This document shows positions 44,006 to 55,378 of a DNA stretch of 64,000 nt, one piece after another. This stretch comes from Paraconiothyrium sp. Pb-2020. Lineage: Eukaryota; Ascomycota; Dothideomycetes; Pleosporales; Didymosphaeriaceae. Each line of letters starts with the position of its first letter. The stretch's first letter is position 1. Below the pieces are notes generated by a model that had not been told where the DNA came from, did not search any database, and saw nothing but the letters and a program-made list of their open reading frames with translations. Position numbers and translations under genes: made by a program. The stretch is from positions 2,947,768 through 3,011,767 of the forward strand of contig JAJUBI010000007.1 in assembly GCA_022419385.1 (NCBI GenBank), in the 5' to 3' direction.

Positions 44006-47000
44006 TTAGTTGCTGCTTGACTCGCCGGACTTCTCGTCAACGGCCACCCAATCCTCATCCGTGAGCTTCTTCGCGGTCCTCGAGCTCTCAGCAATAGCAT
44101 CATTATTCAGTTCGGACAGCTGGGAAAGTGTCTGCTGCATGGCCGCCAACTGCTAGGCGTCCGTTAGTTTCCACCCACCATTCAATTTCCTTGACAAACT
44201 CACTGTTCCAAGCACCTCCCTCGGAGGCGATGATGCCTTCGCTGACTCTGCACCAGAAGTGAACTGCTCTTCGGCCTCCTCGTCTTCTTCGGCCAGCGTG
44301 TTGATCTCGCGCTTCTCACCCATGGTGGCTGCTGCGCGGGCGACTCTATCGCCCGCGTGCAAAATGGCTTGCAGGCGCTCGACTTTCTCTCTGAGTTGGG
44401 TGTTCTCGCGTTCGAGGGGATCGACCTTGGCTAGGTACTTTTTAACGACGTCGACTTTCATTTGCTCAATCTTGTCTTCGGCGGTCTGTGCTGCTTTGAG
44501 GGCTTTTTCGTGGTCGGCCTCTAGCTGCTTGACGAGTTCTTGAAGGCGGCTGACTTCTTGAACGTGGCCTTCGCTGTCAGAGGTAGCTTTAGCTGAAAGC
44601 GCGTCATGGCGGTCCTGCAGTTCCTGGAGTAAGCTTTGGTGCTTTGATCCACTCTGCTTCAGCTCCTCGATTTCTGCAGCATGGCGTGATCGCAGTTCTT
44701 CAAGCAGGCTTTCTGACTCACTACTGCCCTTCTTTGCAAGCTCGAGCTCCTCAGCGTGGCTGGCCTTGGTGGTTTCGAGTTGACTGACAAGTGCATCGTA
44801 CTTCTTCTGCAGTTGTTGCACTGCATCGTTCATGCTTGCTTCCATGCCGACCATAAGCTCCCCGATGGCGTCTTCGTGAGCCTTCTCCATAGTTTGCTTC
44901 TGCTCGGCGAGTTCGTTGTGCTTGAGCTGTAGGTCGTCAAGAGTCTTCTTCAGGTTCGTCAGGTCGTTGGAGTGCCCTTCGCTCAGCTCTTCCTTTAGCA
45001 ACGCGATGGCGTCACTGTGCTCCTGGTCGACTTGCGTAAGTTTCGCTTGAAGAGTGTTGCATTGTTCCTGAAGCTCCGAAGCGGCTTTATCATGCTCCTT
45101 CGTCAGGGAGTCGCGCAATGAAGCTATGGCGGCTTCATGATCAGCGTTGGCAGCTTCATGGGCAGCTTCGGAAGCTGCTTTCTTGCGTGCGAGGGCTTCG
45201 TATTTCTCGGTGAGTTCTGCCAGATTGGATTGGGTAGACTCGTCGTGCGAAGACAGGTCTTCCTTGAGAGCAGACAGCTCTTCCAACACTAATTGCTTCT
45301 CTTCCACGGCTGCTTTCTTCTGCTGCTCCATAGCAGACAGATCCGACTGCAGAGCCTCAAGTAGGGACTCGAACTTCTTCCCAATCTCTACCTGAAGATC
45401 AGTCAGAGCTTTGTTGTGCGCTTCTTCGATCTCCGCTCGTTGTTGGATCAGCGCCTTGCTATGCGCTTCTCCATCGGCAAGGTTCTCAGAGATGATAGCG
45501 TCATGCTTTTTCTGGAGATCAGCAAGCTGGTCGGTGAGAGCATCGCGCTCGCCTGTAAGCTTCTCCAATTCGTTCTGGTGTGCTCCCTGGATGCTGCTCT
45601 GCTCGTTCAAGAGCGCATCGTATTTCTCCTGTAGTTCGCCCAAGAGCTGCTTTGATGCACTGTCGGATTCCTGCTTTAGGGCATCAATGGCGCGACTGTG
45701 CGCATCTTCAGCAGCGGTCTTCTCTTCAAGCAGGCTGTCATGACGGGACTGGAGGTCGGTGATGAGATGTTGGGACGTTTGGTGGGCTTCCTCGGCTGCA
45801 GACTTCTCTTCGATAAGCGCATCGTGGCGTGCTTGGAGGTCGGTAATGAGCTTCTGAGATGATGCGTGAGCCTCTTCGGTGGTAGACTTCTCCTCGGCCA
45901 CCTTTTCCAATTGCGCCTGTAGATACACAAGCGATTTTTGCGAGGCGGCGTGGGCTTCCTCGATAGCAAGCTTCTCCTGCTCAAGCTCTGCCTGTCGCGA
46001 CATCGCATTGGTAAGCTCTTGCGAAGCAGAACCGGAATTTTCCTTGAGGGTGGCCAATTCTTGATTTGCAGCATCTAGCGCAGAGGCTCTCTCAGCGAGG
46101 GTCTTTTCATGCTGCTCCAATGTAGCATTCTTGTCGGCAACAAGAGCATCGTACTTGGCCTGTAGCTCGTCGAGGCGGTTCTTGGCGTCTCCTTCCAGGT
46201 CTGCTCGAAGTGATTCAATCTCGGCATCGTGGTCCTCACCTAGTGTGAGAAGGTCCTTCCTTGCCCGTTCCTGCGTAGCTTCGAGCTCTGATCGCAGCGA
46301 CTCGAACTTTTGATTTGCCTCTTGCAACTCAGCTTGGACCCTTGAGAGCGCGGCTTCGTGCTGATGACTCTCCTGCTCTGATACTTGCTCCAGCGTTTGT
46401 ATAGTCTTGCGGAATGCCTCATTCTCACCCCTGAACTTCTCAATCTCTGCCGCATCTCCGCTCAGTTGATCGTTGATGGCATCAAGTTGCTTAACAAGTT
46501 CATCATTCTCATCCGACTTGATCTTCAGAGCTTCTTCTTGTGACTGCCTCAACTCTTCGATTTGCTTGTTCAGCTCAGTAGCAAGCTTGGCCCCATCGGT
46601 CTCGCCTTGTTGCAAGTTTTTGATCTGTTCTTGGAGACCGTCAACAGCCTCCAGATGACGAGAGATCTCACCCTCTTTGCTCTGCAGCGCTTCGTCATGG
46701 CTCTTCTGCAATTCAGTTACCTTGCTGTTGATCGCTTCGCTGTGTTCACTACGAGCCTTCTCCAATTCAGCGGTGGTCTGATCAGCACGCTCTTGGAGTT
46801 GTTCGGAGAGCTCCCGCAGTTCCTTGTTCGCCTTCTCGTGGGTTTGGATGGCCTCGTCCTTTTGTCGCAACTCGTCGGTGTGTTGCTGGGATAGGGACTC
46901 CACTTTGGCCTGAAGTTCTTCCACAAGCTTGGACGACTCCGAAGATTTCGAGTCAAGGGATCGCTGCGCTTCTTCCAATGCCTCGTTGTGTTTGGTTTCT

Positions 47001-48690
47001 GACGTGGAAATTTCGGCTTGCAGGTCTTGTACGGATTTGGAAAGCTCATTGATCTGCTCATCGCGTGACTTGAGCTCGTCTGTGTGGCGTTGCTCAACCT
47101 CCTCAAGCCTGGTTTGCAAGGACTCTAAAGTGGCTTGGGAATCCCTAAATTGCTGTCTCAGGGTGTCTCTCTCGTCTCGCAGCGCGGCCACCTCGGTTGT
47201 CAAGGCCTCAATCTGCGTCTGTTGCTCGACGAGCTTCTTCTTTTCAGCATCCCATTCGGCGCCCTGCTTCTCCAGGTCCTCGTTGAGCTGGCTCAATACT
47301 TGTTGGAGCTCGGTGGCACGCTTGGTCTCCTCTGCCTCCTTTTGCTGAGCAGCAAGTTTCTCCTCCTGCAACTTCTGGCTTTGCTGCTCCAGCTCCTTGG
47401 TCTCCGAAGCGAATTTCTTCTCCATCTCATCCACCAGTGTTGCGTGCGCAGATTGATCTGACCCTGACGACTTTGCTGCATCCGCAATAGCTTTGTCCTT
47501 CTCAGCGACGGCCGCCTCTGCATCGAGCAATTGCTGCTTCAGCTTTGTCCGCTCTGCCTGCAGTTTATCTACCTCCCTGTTGAGGTCGTCGCATTGCTCC
47601 TGCAGCTTCTCTCGCATGTTTGTCTCCTTTAAGAACTCGTGCATGACTTGTGCGCTTCGTAGCTTCGTATCCAGGTCGCCCTCGGTCACTGGACCAGATG
47701 GAGCAGTGTCGGGGCGAACAGTCTCATCCCGCTCGCCCAACCGTGCGAGGGCAGCTTTAACGTGCCCGAGGGCACCCTTTCGGGTCTCGACCTCAGCATC
47801 GGAAGAAGCTTGCTCTTTGAGACGGCTGCTCTTGGGGGGTATTACAAGTTCGGCGGTACTGTTACAATTAACATAAGGTATGGTGAATCGATACGCATTA
47901 CTCACTCTTCCTCCGGAATTGAATCCTTTGGCGCCGGGGCCGGTGCAGGAGTAGCGGTGATAGATGGCTTCTTGGCATGGGTGAGCGGTGCCCTAGTCGT
48001 TGATGCTGGCGCTGCTCTTGCCGTAGTGGTGGACGGACGTGCAGTGGTTGTGGTTCTTGTCGAGGAGGACAATGATGCGCGGGGCGTTGCTCGTGCCGCC
48101 GCGCTGTCTACGGAAGGCCGCGTGGTCAGGGGACGCTTTGCAGCAGGCGCCGTAGAAGCTGTCGGTCGCGTGGTTGCAGCCTTTGCAGGTGAAGATCTGG
48201 TCGCAGCGCTCGAAGCCAGGGTAGTTCGACGCGCTGTAGGCCTTTTGTTCTCATCCCCTGACGTGACAGATGATAGATCTGGCTCTGCATCTGAAGCCGC
48301 AGTCTTGGAAGCCAATGCAGGCTTTCGCACTACTGTTCCGGGCGCAGGACGCGTCGGCGGCTTGTTTAAGCTGGATCCCGCAGTGGAAGTGCGTGTTGTA
48401 GAGCTAGACAGCGGTTTTGACGCGGTTGTTCCAGTACGCGTGGTGCTCGATGCAGCCGGACGGCGGGCGGCTGCTCCCGCGCCTACCACGGTGGTGGGCC
48501 GGCGAGGAGGAACAGGGTCCTTGGACGTATTCGAGGCCATCTTGCGGCGCGCGGGCGAAGCGGGCGTGGCAGTCGTCGCGGACGTGGCGCGGGTGCGAGC
48601 TGTCTTCGGGGGAGTTTCGGTGGTAGTTGTTGTAGTCGACTCTTCGCCAGAAGCCTCGCTTGCGACTGGCGGCGGCGGCGGCGAGTCCAT
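44006..48690 (-). CDS. Giant coiled-coil protein, 1,528 residues
   Basis: Minus-strand exons 48690-47906, 47858-44204 and 44152-44006. Both introns are about 50 bases (gtgagt donors; the second has branch actaacg) and keep frame exactly. The N-terminal ~260 residues are Ser/Thr/Ala/Pro/Arg-rich and basic, probably disordered. From about residue 330 to 1,440 the protein is almost continuous heptad coiled coil (Glu/Lys/Gln/Leu-rich, with loosely repeated units such as LQAKYDALVAEK and HEEAL). The C-terminus is short and acidic (DEDWVAVDEKSGE). This is the architecture of a tether, scaffold or spindle-pole type protein, but heptads alone do not identify the role. Long open frames on the opposite strand are a by-product of the biased codon use. 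Confidence 0.85.
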
Positions 48691-49588
48691 GGCTGCAGCT
48701 AGGGCCGGCGCGTGGACGGAGGCTACTGGTACTACGAATTATGGTTGAACCGTTTGCACAAGAAGCACTCCGAGCTGCCGTGCAAGTATATGTACTATCC
48801 AGAGACGTTTGCGTGGCCATCGGCCGCAGGTGCTCCATGCATATGTGGGGTGCTCTCTGACCCATGCCTTCGACCAGGGTGAAACCTGCGAGAGACAGCA
48901 AACCACCCGCCAACACATTGATCCCACTCTCCCACGCATCCTCACCCATTAACGACAGCACACGTTTGATCGAGCAGCGCGGGGTTCGCAGGGGAAATGC
49001 ATCTAATACGTGTTTATGCGGACCAGATCACAGCTCGTACTTAATGGCGACGCAGGTGCAGGTGCACTTCGTTTCACGTGATAATGTCTACTCCAGGGCT
49101 CCAGGGCTCCAGGGCTTAAATGTGTCCTCGCCTATGTTATCCAGGTGGTTTCAGATTACAAGGAGGCCCCCTGGGTCGATCGCCTATCGCATGGAATCTG
49201 ATTTGACATCAGCATGGACAGCAAGACGGTCATCACACCGTTCTTGATTTTGAGCACATCACCCGGTCTCATCGTCCTTAATCCTGATTCACCTGAATAT
49301 CAGTGTCAAGGACAACCCAACGCTCAGCAAAGTCCCGGACAGTTGTTTCGCGGAGCTTCCCTTGTCGTTAGGGCACCGCTCCTTCCTGTCGCTCAGGAAA
49401 TGAGAGAACAGGGCTTGAACAGCCGCACAAGGCGCGCTGTGCGGCCTCACCAACCTCCTATGATTATGAGACGATGCAGCAGACGTGTGTGCTCAGATTA
49501 ATTCTCTGCATCTTTCATACACCCAGCAGATATTGAGCTCAGTTCAGCAACATCTTGTTCGGTCTATAGACGCCTGCGAAGAGACAGA
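48691..49588. other. Intergenic region with short tandem repeat
   Basis: Divergent upstream region of the coiled-coil and second F-box-like genes. Contains three copies of ctccaggg at 49091-49116. No supported gene. Confidence 0.35.
49091..49116. repeat. Tandem 8-base repeat (ctccaggg)3
   Basis: Three perfect consecutive copies in non-coding sequence. Confidence 0.65.
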
Positions 49589-51000
49589 ATGAAATCACTT
49601 ATCAAACCCGCTTCGAACTCACCTCGTCTTCTTGGTGCCCGCGCTAATGGCCCGTCAATCCGCGGTTATGCTAAGTGAGTGAATGGGGAACAAGTTCGTT
49701 TGGCCCTTCAGTAAGAGGCAGGAGCGACCCGACGTCAGCCGAATCTACCATAGATTCGACTTCTTCGACTTCCGCCGGTCAGCTCTACTTCTTTCTAACC
49801 TCAATCTTCCGGATTTGTAACACTCAGCTATAGCAATGTCTACGCTTTTGGACGTGGAGCGTTGCAGGCAAAACGCCGAGAGGTCGGCTCACTCGGCACT
49901 CATGGCATTGCGAACTCTCAAGCTGACGTTGGCAGTCTTTTCAGGCAGCACAAATTGCAGACCGCGCTCTGTGCAAGGTATTTTCGAGATCTCAACATGG
50001 GAAGGTCTGCGGTGCGAGATGCACAAGTTCAAAGAGCACACGATACAAAAACAGAGCTCACGATTCGTCTGGAACTTCAGCTACAAAAATACGCTCGACT
50101 TTCCTGCCGACAGCTATGCCATCAAGTGGTGATTAGTCTTCCCCGCGAAATCCGCGATATGATCTATTGGGCAATGCTCGAGCGTGGACACCCTTCCAAG
50201 AACGTCATCCAGTTGTCCCGAGCAGCACATGAGCGCCATCTCGGTCCTTTGTCCACAAGCGATCACAACTTCCCACCTACCATATGCAAACAGGGCATAC
50301 CCGAGGGAGGACTACAGCATTGCTGGGATATGAAGTTTTGTGAGGCGACATTCGTGCAAGAGCTTGTTGAGATGTGCTATCGAGAGAAAACGTTCGAGTT
50401 CAGACAGCAAGATATATACCTACTCCCGGCATTGCTGGGCAAGGGCTTACTTCAACCTAAGGCTCCGCGACAGAACATCGTCGTTCCTATTAAGCAGGTC
50501 GGCAGACTTCGTTTGTGCGTCCGACCGACTGGGAATGGATGGAATTTCACGCTGCAGATGCTTCGGGTGTTGCTCGAGCTCGAGCGCAAGGCCAAGATCG
50601 AATTCATCTTGGACCGGCCCGTGATCATCTTTGGGGAGGAGGCTATCGACTTGGCTATCGGGATCTACTCGCCTCTCTTTCCGCTTCTCAAGAGCATGAG
50701 AGGCCGCGGACATACCGTCGATGTGCGTTTCGGTGTTATTCAGGTGCAGGCTAAGGCCATAGAGCTACGGTCGGCTGCGGAGTGGTCCGACGTCGCCCAG
50801 AAGAAGCTTGACGAGGTAAGCGTTGTCTGCGTTATTCGAGGCTCTCGAGCTTGGCTAACTGTCTGAAGTGGCTAAATCGCACTAGACCTTGGACCCAGTC
50901 TAAGACGAAGTCACTTTCCGCTAATCGGAGAGGCCATGCGAAGTCATCTGCAGTTGCTTCGGCAAGATTACGTCCACCACAAGCCAAAGGGACCAGGTGA
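49589..51000 (+). CDS. F-box-like (LPREIRDMIY) protein
   Basis: Exons 49589-49674, 49834-50815 and 50869-51000 give 399 residues. The first intron (159 bases, gtgagt...ctatag) is the longest in the window; it links GYAN to NVYAFGRG. The second is 53 bases (gtaagc, branch gctaac). After ~110 residues of helical sequence comes VISLPREIRDMIYWAML, the F-box-like motif of the large ascomycete family, followed by a ~200-residue region of alternating strands and helices (VGRLRLCVRP, RKAKIEFILD). The last exon is basic (TRPWTQSKTKSLSANRRGHAK). Function unknown beyond a possible ubiquitin-ligase adaptor role. The first exon rests on splice signals alone; a shorter protein starting inside exon 2 is possible. 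Confidence 0.65.
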
Positions 51001-51453
51001 AGGAATGCTCCGGTGACGACACACGATTCGAGGCATCAGTTCAGTCACGTGGGTACCGGTTCACCTAGAGTTTTTACACATGAAATGGACTTGATCGAGA
51101 TAGTGCAATTGGGATGGCATATAAGGAAACTCTCAAAAACGCATTTGGAACCGATCGACCAGCTTAGTGTAGCCTGTAGCCTAAAATGTATTCAAGTACA
51201 TGGAAGATATACGTTAAGACTGGCAAATATGACGACTGCTGCGGAAGCACCAGTTGACGTATTAAAGCCCAGGTACATCGCTCACGAAACCAGAGCTGCA
51301 CTGACCATGACATTCCCTGCCATCAACCAACGCCAATGCAAGATATCTCATCGAACCCGTCTTGGATTGTAGGTCATGACCAGTAACTTGTGGTCTTGGT
51401 TGGAAGACTGGATGAACAAACGCAAGTCGACCATCAACCAGCCAGGAGTAACA
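51001..51453. other. Intergenic region between convergent genes
   Basis: 3' ends of the F-box-like gene and the beta-propeller gene. Nothing else seen. Confidence 0.35.
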
Positions 51454-52395
51454 TCACAGATAGACTACATCGACACCGCCAATGATCGGATCCGCCAAAG
51501 TATTGACAGAAGCATACAGGACCTTGTCACCTTTCCTTCCCCATCCCAGCACTACACTTGTCGGATCGCGAATCTGTTGCGCCCCGCTAACGATCACTTC
51601 CTGTTGCCCCTGGCCATCAACTTTGAAAATAGTATTCGGATGAAACGAGATATACGCATTGCCCTCCTCGTCGATGGCGAAATCATCGATGCCCGAGTCC
51701 ACCGATCCGCTGAACTGGGTTACCGTCTCTACAGGCCCGATCGCCTCCCCTGAACGAGATATCGGAAAGCGTCCAAAGACGCCTGTGACGCTGTTTGCAA
51801 AGTACAGCTTCGAATCGTGGACCTTGATCCCGTTGACGCCGAGATTAGGGGTAGGACCTGTTGGCGCCAAAGCACTGTCTTCGATCGCTATCGAGTAGGT
51901 GCGGTCTTTGACATCGATGGCATAGATAGCGCCCACTGCTGAGTCTGAGCCAAGGACGATGGAAGTTCGAGGGATGGATGTGAGTCCGTTCAAGACTGTC
52001 GTTTCTGGGATGTTGACGACCTTTTTGAAGGTGGGATGTGTAGGCGATGTGTACCGGAAGTCGACTGTCCATACAGATGCATTGGTCTCGCGTCGTTCGG
52101 TCGTGTTCCATATCCCTGCTGCGACCGCGAAGAAGTCCTTCTCTAGCTCGACTATGCCGCTGATGCCGTTTGCACCTGGGATGGGTTGAAGTAGGGTGGT
52201 ACTGTTCGACCCGGCAGCATTGAGGTAGTGGATGGAGGAAGTTGAGAGAGATGTCACGAGGATGTGGCCATTGTGACGAAGTGCGATGTTCTCAGCGAAG
52301 CCGGGAAAGCTCGCAAGCTGTTGCACGGTTTCGCGTTTTTCCACTGCGGCGGCCGAAGCCAGAGAGAGGAGGGTAGCGTATAGGAACAACTTCAT
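51454..52395 (-). CDS. Secreted beta-propeller protein (SMP-30/gluconolactonase-like fold)
   Basis: Single exon, 313 residues from the ATG at 52395. A signal peptide (MKLFLYATLLSLASAAA) is followed by a KR site and then blade-like repeats: PGFAENIALRHNGHILVTS, NGISGIVELEKDFFAVAAG, VLNGLTSIPRTSIVLGSDS, NLGVNGIKVHDSKLYFANS, GIDDFAIDEEGNAYISFHP. These fit a six-bladed propeller of the SMP-30/gluconolactonase type found in many secreted fungal proteins. Metal-binding Asn and Asp of that fold seem present (VNGIKV, IDDFAID), but catalytic assignment is not safe. It may act on a sugar lactone or bind a small molecule outside the cell. Confidence 0.78.
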   Translation of the reverse strand: MKLFLYATLLSLASAAAVEKRETVQQLASFPGFAENIALRHNGHILVTSLSTSSIHYLNAAGSNSTTLLQPIPGANGISGIVELEKDFFAVAAGIWNTTERRETNASVWTVDFRYTSPTHPTFKKVVNIPETTVLNGLTSIPRTSIVLGSDSAVGAIYAIDVKDRTYSIAIEDSALAPTGPTPNLGVNGIKVHDSKLYFANSVTGVFGRFPISRSGEAIGPVETVTQFSGSVDSGIDDFAIDEEGNAYISFHPNTIFKVDGQGQQEVIVSGAQQIRDPTSVVLGWGRKGDKVLYASVNTLADPIIGGVDVVYL

Positions 52396-53419
52396 GGTAT
52401 GATAGACTGTATCTTTCTGGTCTCCGCTGCAGTCACACAGCACTTCTTATACTTAGCCATTCGATAGCGGTTCGTGCGCAAACAATGGGCAGCACTTTCC
52501 CGCCGACATTATCTATGGGAGCGACGTTATGTCGCTAACTCGTAACTTCCCGCGCAGGAGCTGGAAGTTACGGACTTAACGTAATGACTCAATGTTTATC
52601 CCTCAAAGCTGAAAGGAGATTGTACCAATAATTCTAGGAGATCGAACACGTGCTTCTTGCAGGTCAATGTTGTTGTGTTTTTATCTCACGTCAGCCGCAG
52701 ATAAATACCTTTGCGGCCGGAACTCGACCCTTCCAAGGTTGTTCGTGACTCATGATCTCGAGACAGCGACCTCTTTCCTTCTCGTGTTGAAGTAGTGGTC
52801 GCTGAAGGATATGCGGCAAGATGGGAGTCGGATCTTCTTCGTTGGTGTAAAGTGACATGAATAGGTTGCGTCTGGGAGCAGCAGTCGGGTACGAGATCCA
52901 TTGTCCTCAACGTGCAACCACATGTATGTTACGCATAAGACCCACAGCGACGTCTGCCGCATTCGAGGATCTGTAACTCATGTAGTAGAGACTTGGATGA
53001 TCATTTCGCGATGAATGAGGCGCAAACTTCCTGAGAAGGCAGCTTGATATCTGTCTTTCGCTGCAGAAGTGCAGAAGTGCGCAGAAGCCCATGCGGCAAG
53101 ACGGGTACTACCACAAGTGCAGGTGACGTCACACGAACGACGCGCATCGCGTGCCGCATTCACCCACGCCAACCAGATGGCATTCTTTCAAGCCACCTCC
53201 GGATTCCTGCTGCCTGTACCAGTTGTGGAACAGACCAAGCAAGCTTTACCCACACCGGCCTGTGAGGTACGTCGTAACGACATCATCCTCGCGTTTGCGC
53301 CTGCCATAACTATTGCACAGAACTTGCACCCTACTACAACTACCAAACAAACACATCAACACCCTACCAACTATCCCAAATTTCGCACCATATTCCTCCA
53401 ACCGAACAACAACGAAACC
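52396..53419. other. 1 kb divergent intergenic region, no gene seen
   Basis: Includes gcagaagt short repeats at 53063-53087. Short frames here have no support. Confidence 0.35.
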
Positions 53420-53791
53420 ATGTCTTCCATCATTTCCTCCCTCAGTGATCTGGCCAAGAGCCTCGTTGAGGTTGTCTGGTCTCTCTTTACCACGGCCGGC
53501 GAGCTCGTCCAAAAGACGGTCGAGTTTGTGCTGCGCTTTTTCACTGGCGCCATCAACCTTATCATCGAGTTCTTCAAGGGAATTGTTGACCTTGCGGGTG
53601 GTATTGTCCAGTTCGTGCTCGGTAAGAACTAACAATTCTTCTTGCAGGACAACCCAGAGAGCGAGCGCTGACCCATAACAACAGGCAATGTGGCGATGCT
53701 CGCCATTCTCGGGCTTGCTTTCTTCGGATTCTTGCAGTACCAGCGCAAGCAGGGGAACACCGTCCAGGTTGGCAACAAGAAGTTGAATTAG
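53420..53791 (+). CDS. Small fungal membrane protein, 102 residues
   Basis: Exons 53420-53621 and 53685-53791. Residues 1-66 are a series of amphipathic or hydrophobic helices (SLVEVVWSLFTTAGELVQ, VEFVLRFFTGAINLIIEFF, GIVDLAGGIVQFVLG). A second hydrophobic helix (VAMLAILGLAFFGFLQY) follows across the intron, and the protein ends in QVGNKKLN. The pattern of phenylalanine-rich repeats every ~11 residues and the NKKLN end looks familiar from small uncharacterised ascomycete proteins. It probably lies on or in a membrane, or coats a lipid surface. No known function. The short length makes it easy to miss; the intron (gtaaga...aacaacag) is needed for the C-terminal helix. Confidence 0.7.
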
Positions 53792-54169
53792 GGAGTACGC
53801 GATGTGCGGCAAAACAAGGGCGCGCCTTACGAAATCAGGATTGCTAATGGTAGGAGGGGGTACGGCGCAATGGACTGATGGCGCTACGGGAACGATGGAA
53901 TTGTCGAATTCGTGATACCCTTGACGACGCAACGATTCCGAACGATGACTCTGTACGATGACGAACCTATGTAGCTTACCTTGGACATGAAATTGACTCT
54001 CCATACAATGGATTCCGCGATATTGCGTTGTGCATACTTAGTAGATGAACGTTGAGATGGATTCTTGGTGTTGAGTGGGCCAGTGACATCATTGGTCCAT
54101 CGTGCCCCACGCGGCAAGCTTCCATCGCCAAACAATCTCCCCGCACCGTAAACACAACGTCCCGCCATC

Positions 54170-55378
54170 ATGTCAAGCTCCTTCAACAAGCTTTTCGAGA
54201 AAGGCAAAGCCAAGGTCAAGGAATACGAACAGAAGTACAACAGCCAGCACTTATCATCGAACAATCAGCAAGGCTACCCCGGCCAGGCCCCTCAGCAAGG
54301 CTATCCAGGCCAACAGCCGCAGTACACAGGTGCTTCAAACCCTCAGTACACAGGTGCACCAAACCCTCAATACACAGGTGCACCAAACCCTCAATACACA
54401 GGTGCTCAGTATCCCCCTCAACAATACCAGCCTCCGAACCAACAATGGGGCCCTCCCCAGAACCAATGGGGACCTCCTCCACCGCAACAAGGTTTCAGTG
54501 CACCACCAATCCCACAGCATAGCAAACCGCATTCGCCCGCCCCTCCCGCCATACCCCAAAACCGCCCAATATCAAACCCACCTCCGCCTCAAAACGCTCC
54601 GTCTGCGTATAGCGAGAAAGTGTACTGGAAGCCCTCCTTCGACGCCTCGACCCCGGTATCCCACAACTTCCGCCACGAACTAGGTGACCACGGCTGGGGC
54701 AACAACGAAAAGCAAAACTACACCGACAACCCCGCGAACTCATTCCACCACGACAACCGGCTCATCGTGCGCGGGCTCGTGCAGAACGGGAGCTACACCA
54801 GCGCGCGCCTTACCTCGCACCAAACGCTTTCACGGCCACGTGGGTATCTCACCGCAACGATACTCCCACCGAGCGCAGAGGGCGTATGGCCCGCATACTG
54901 GATGTTACCGAAGGACCCATTCCAGTGGCCGAACGACGGCGAAGTCGACATCTGCGAAAGCTGGCAGGGCGAAGGGAGCAACCACACATGCTTACACTGG
55001 GGGCATTACAACGCCGAGGACCACAACAAACACCAAGTCGTCGTCACACCATTACACGACATCGCCTCGCGCCAGCACACGTATGGCTTCGCGTGGATAG
55101 AAGAGGAGGGCATACCCAATTGGAGGGGCCGCATGGTGTGGTATATCGACGGGAAGCCCGTCCAAAAGGCGAACATCCCGCAGGGTATCAGGAGGATGGA
55201 GGAGTTTAGAATTCTGCTCAATATTGCGATGGGTGGGACCGTGTGTCAGGGGAAGCTGCCGCGAGATGGGTATTATGATATGGTTGTTAGTGAGCTGAAA
55301 ATGTGTGAGGAGCCGGTTGGTGGTTGGGAGCAGTTTGAGAGGGATTTCGGGGGTGCGCCTGAGGGGCATCCTGTGTAG
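54170..55378 (+). CDS. GH16 glycosidase with Pro/Gln-rich repeat N-terminus and no signal peptide
   Basis: Single exon, 402 residues. Residues 1-25 are a charged helix (FNKLFEKGKAKVKEYEQKY). Residues 33-145 are Pro/Gln/Gly-rich, with GYPGQ repeats and four copies of an 8-residue PQYTGAPN-type unit. From residue 150 the GH16 beta-jelly-roll begins, with the catalytic E258-x-D260-x2-E263 in NDGEVDICESWQG and sugar-binding Trp/Tyr in WPAYWMLP and HTCLHWGHYN. The catalytic part resembles beta-1,3-glucanase-type GH16 members. No signal peptide or anchor is visible, so it appears cytosolic or is exported by an unconventional route. The repeat region is probably disordered. Confidence 0.88.
   Translation: MSSSFNKLFEKGKAKVKEYEQKYNSQHLSSNNQQGYPGQAPQQGYPGQQPQYTGASNPQYTGAPNPQYTGAPNPQYTGAQYPPQQYQPPNQQWGPPQNQWGPPPPQQGFSAPPIPQHSKPHSPAPPAIPQNRPISNPPPPQNAPSAYSEKVYWKPSFDASTPVSHNFRHELGDHGWGNNEKQNYTDNPANSFHHDNRLIVRGLVQNGSYTSARLTSHQTLSRPRGYLTATILPPSAEGVWPAYWMLPKDPFQWPNDGEVDICESWQGEGSNHTCLHWGHYNAEDHNKHQVVVTPLHDIASRQHTYGFAWIEEEGIPNWRGRMVWYIDGKPVQKANIPQGIRRMEEFRILLNIAMGGTVCQGKLPRDGYYDMVVSELKMCEEPVGGWEQFERDFGGAPEGHPV
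54320..54406. repeat. 24-base tandem repeat coding for PQYTGAPN units
   Basis: Three full copies and a partial fourth of a 24-base unit beginning ca(g/a)tacacaggtgc, inside the GH16 gene. In-frame, so copy-number changes would keep the protein readable. Confidence 0.85.

Noticed and set aside
45147..47461. Several plus-strand frames rich in Ser/Ala/Leu
   Set aside because: All lie inside exon 2 of the coiled-coil gene and are shadows of heptad codons.
47762..48748. Plus-strand open frame of 328 codons, Ala/Val-rich
   Set aside because: It is the reverse of the Ser/Thr/Arg-rich head of the coiled-coil gene, whose codon bias leaves the opposite strand open. The minus-strand model is better supported by splicing into the coiled coil.
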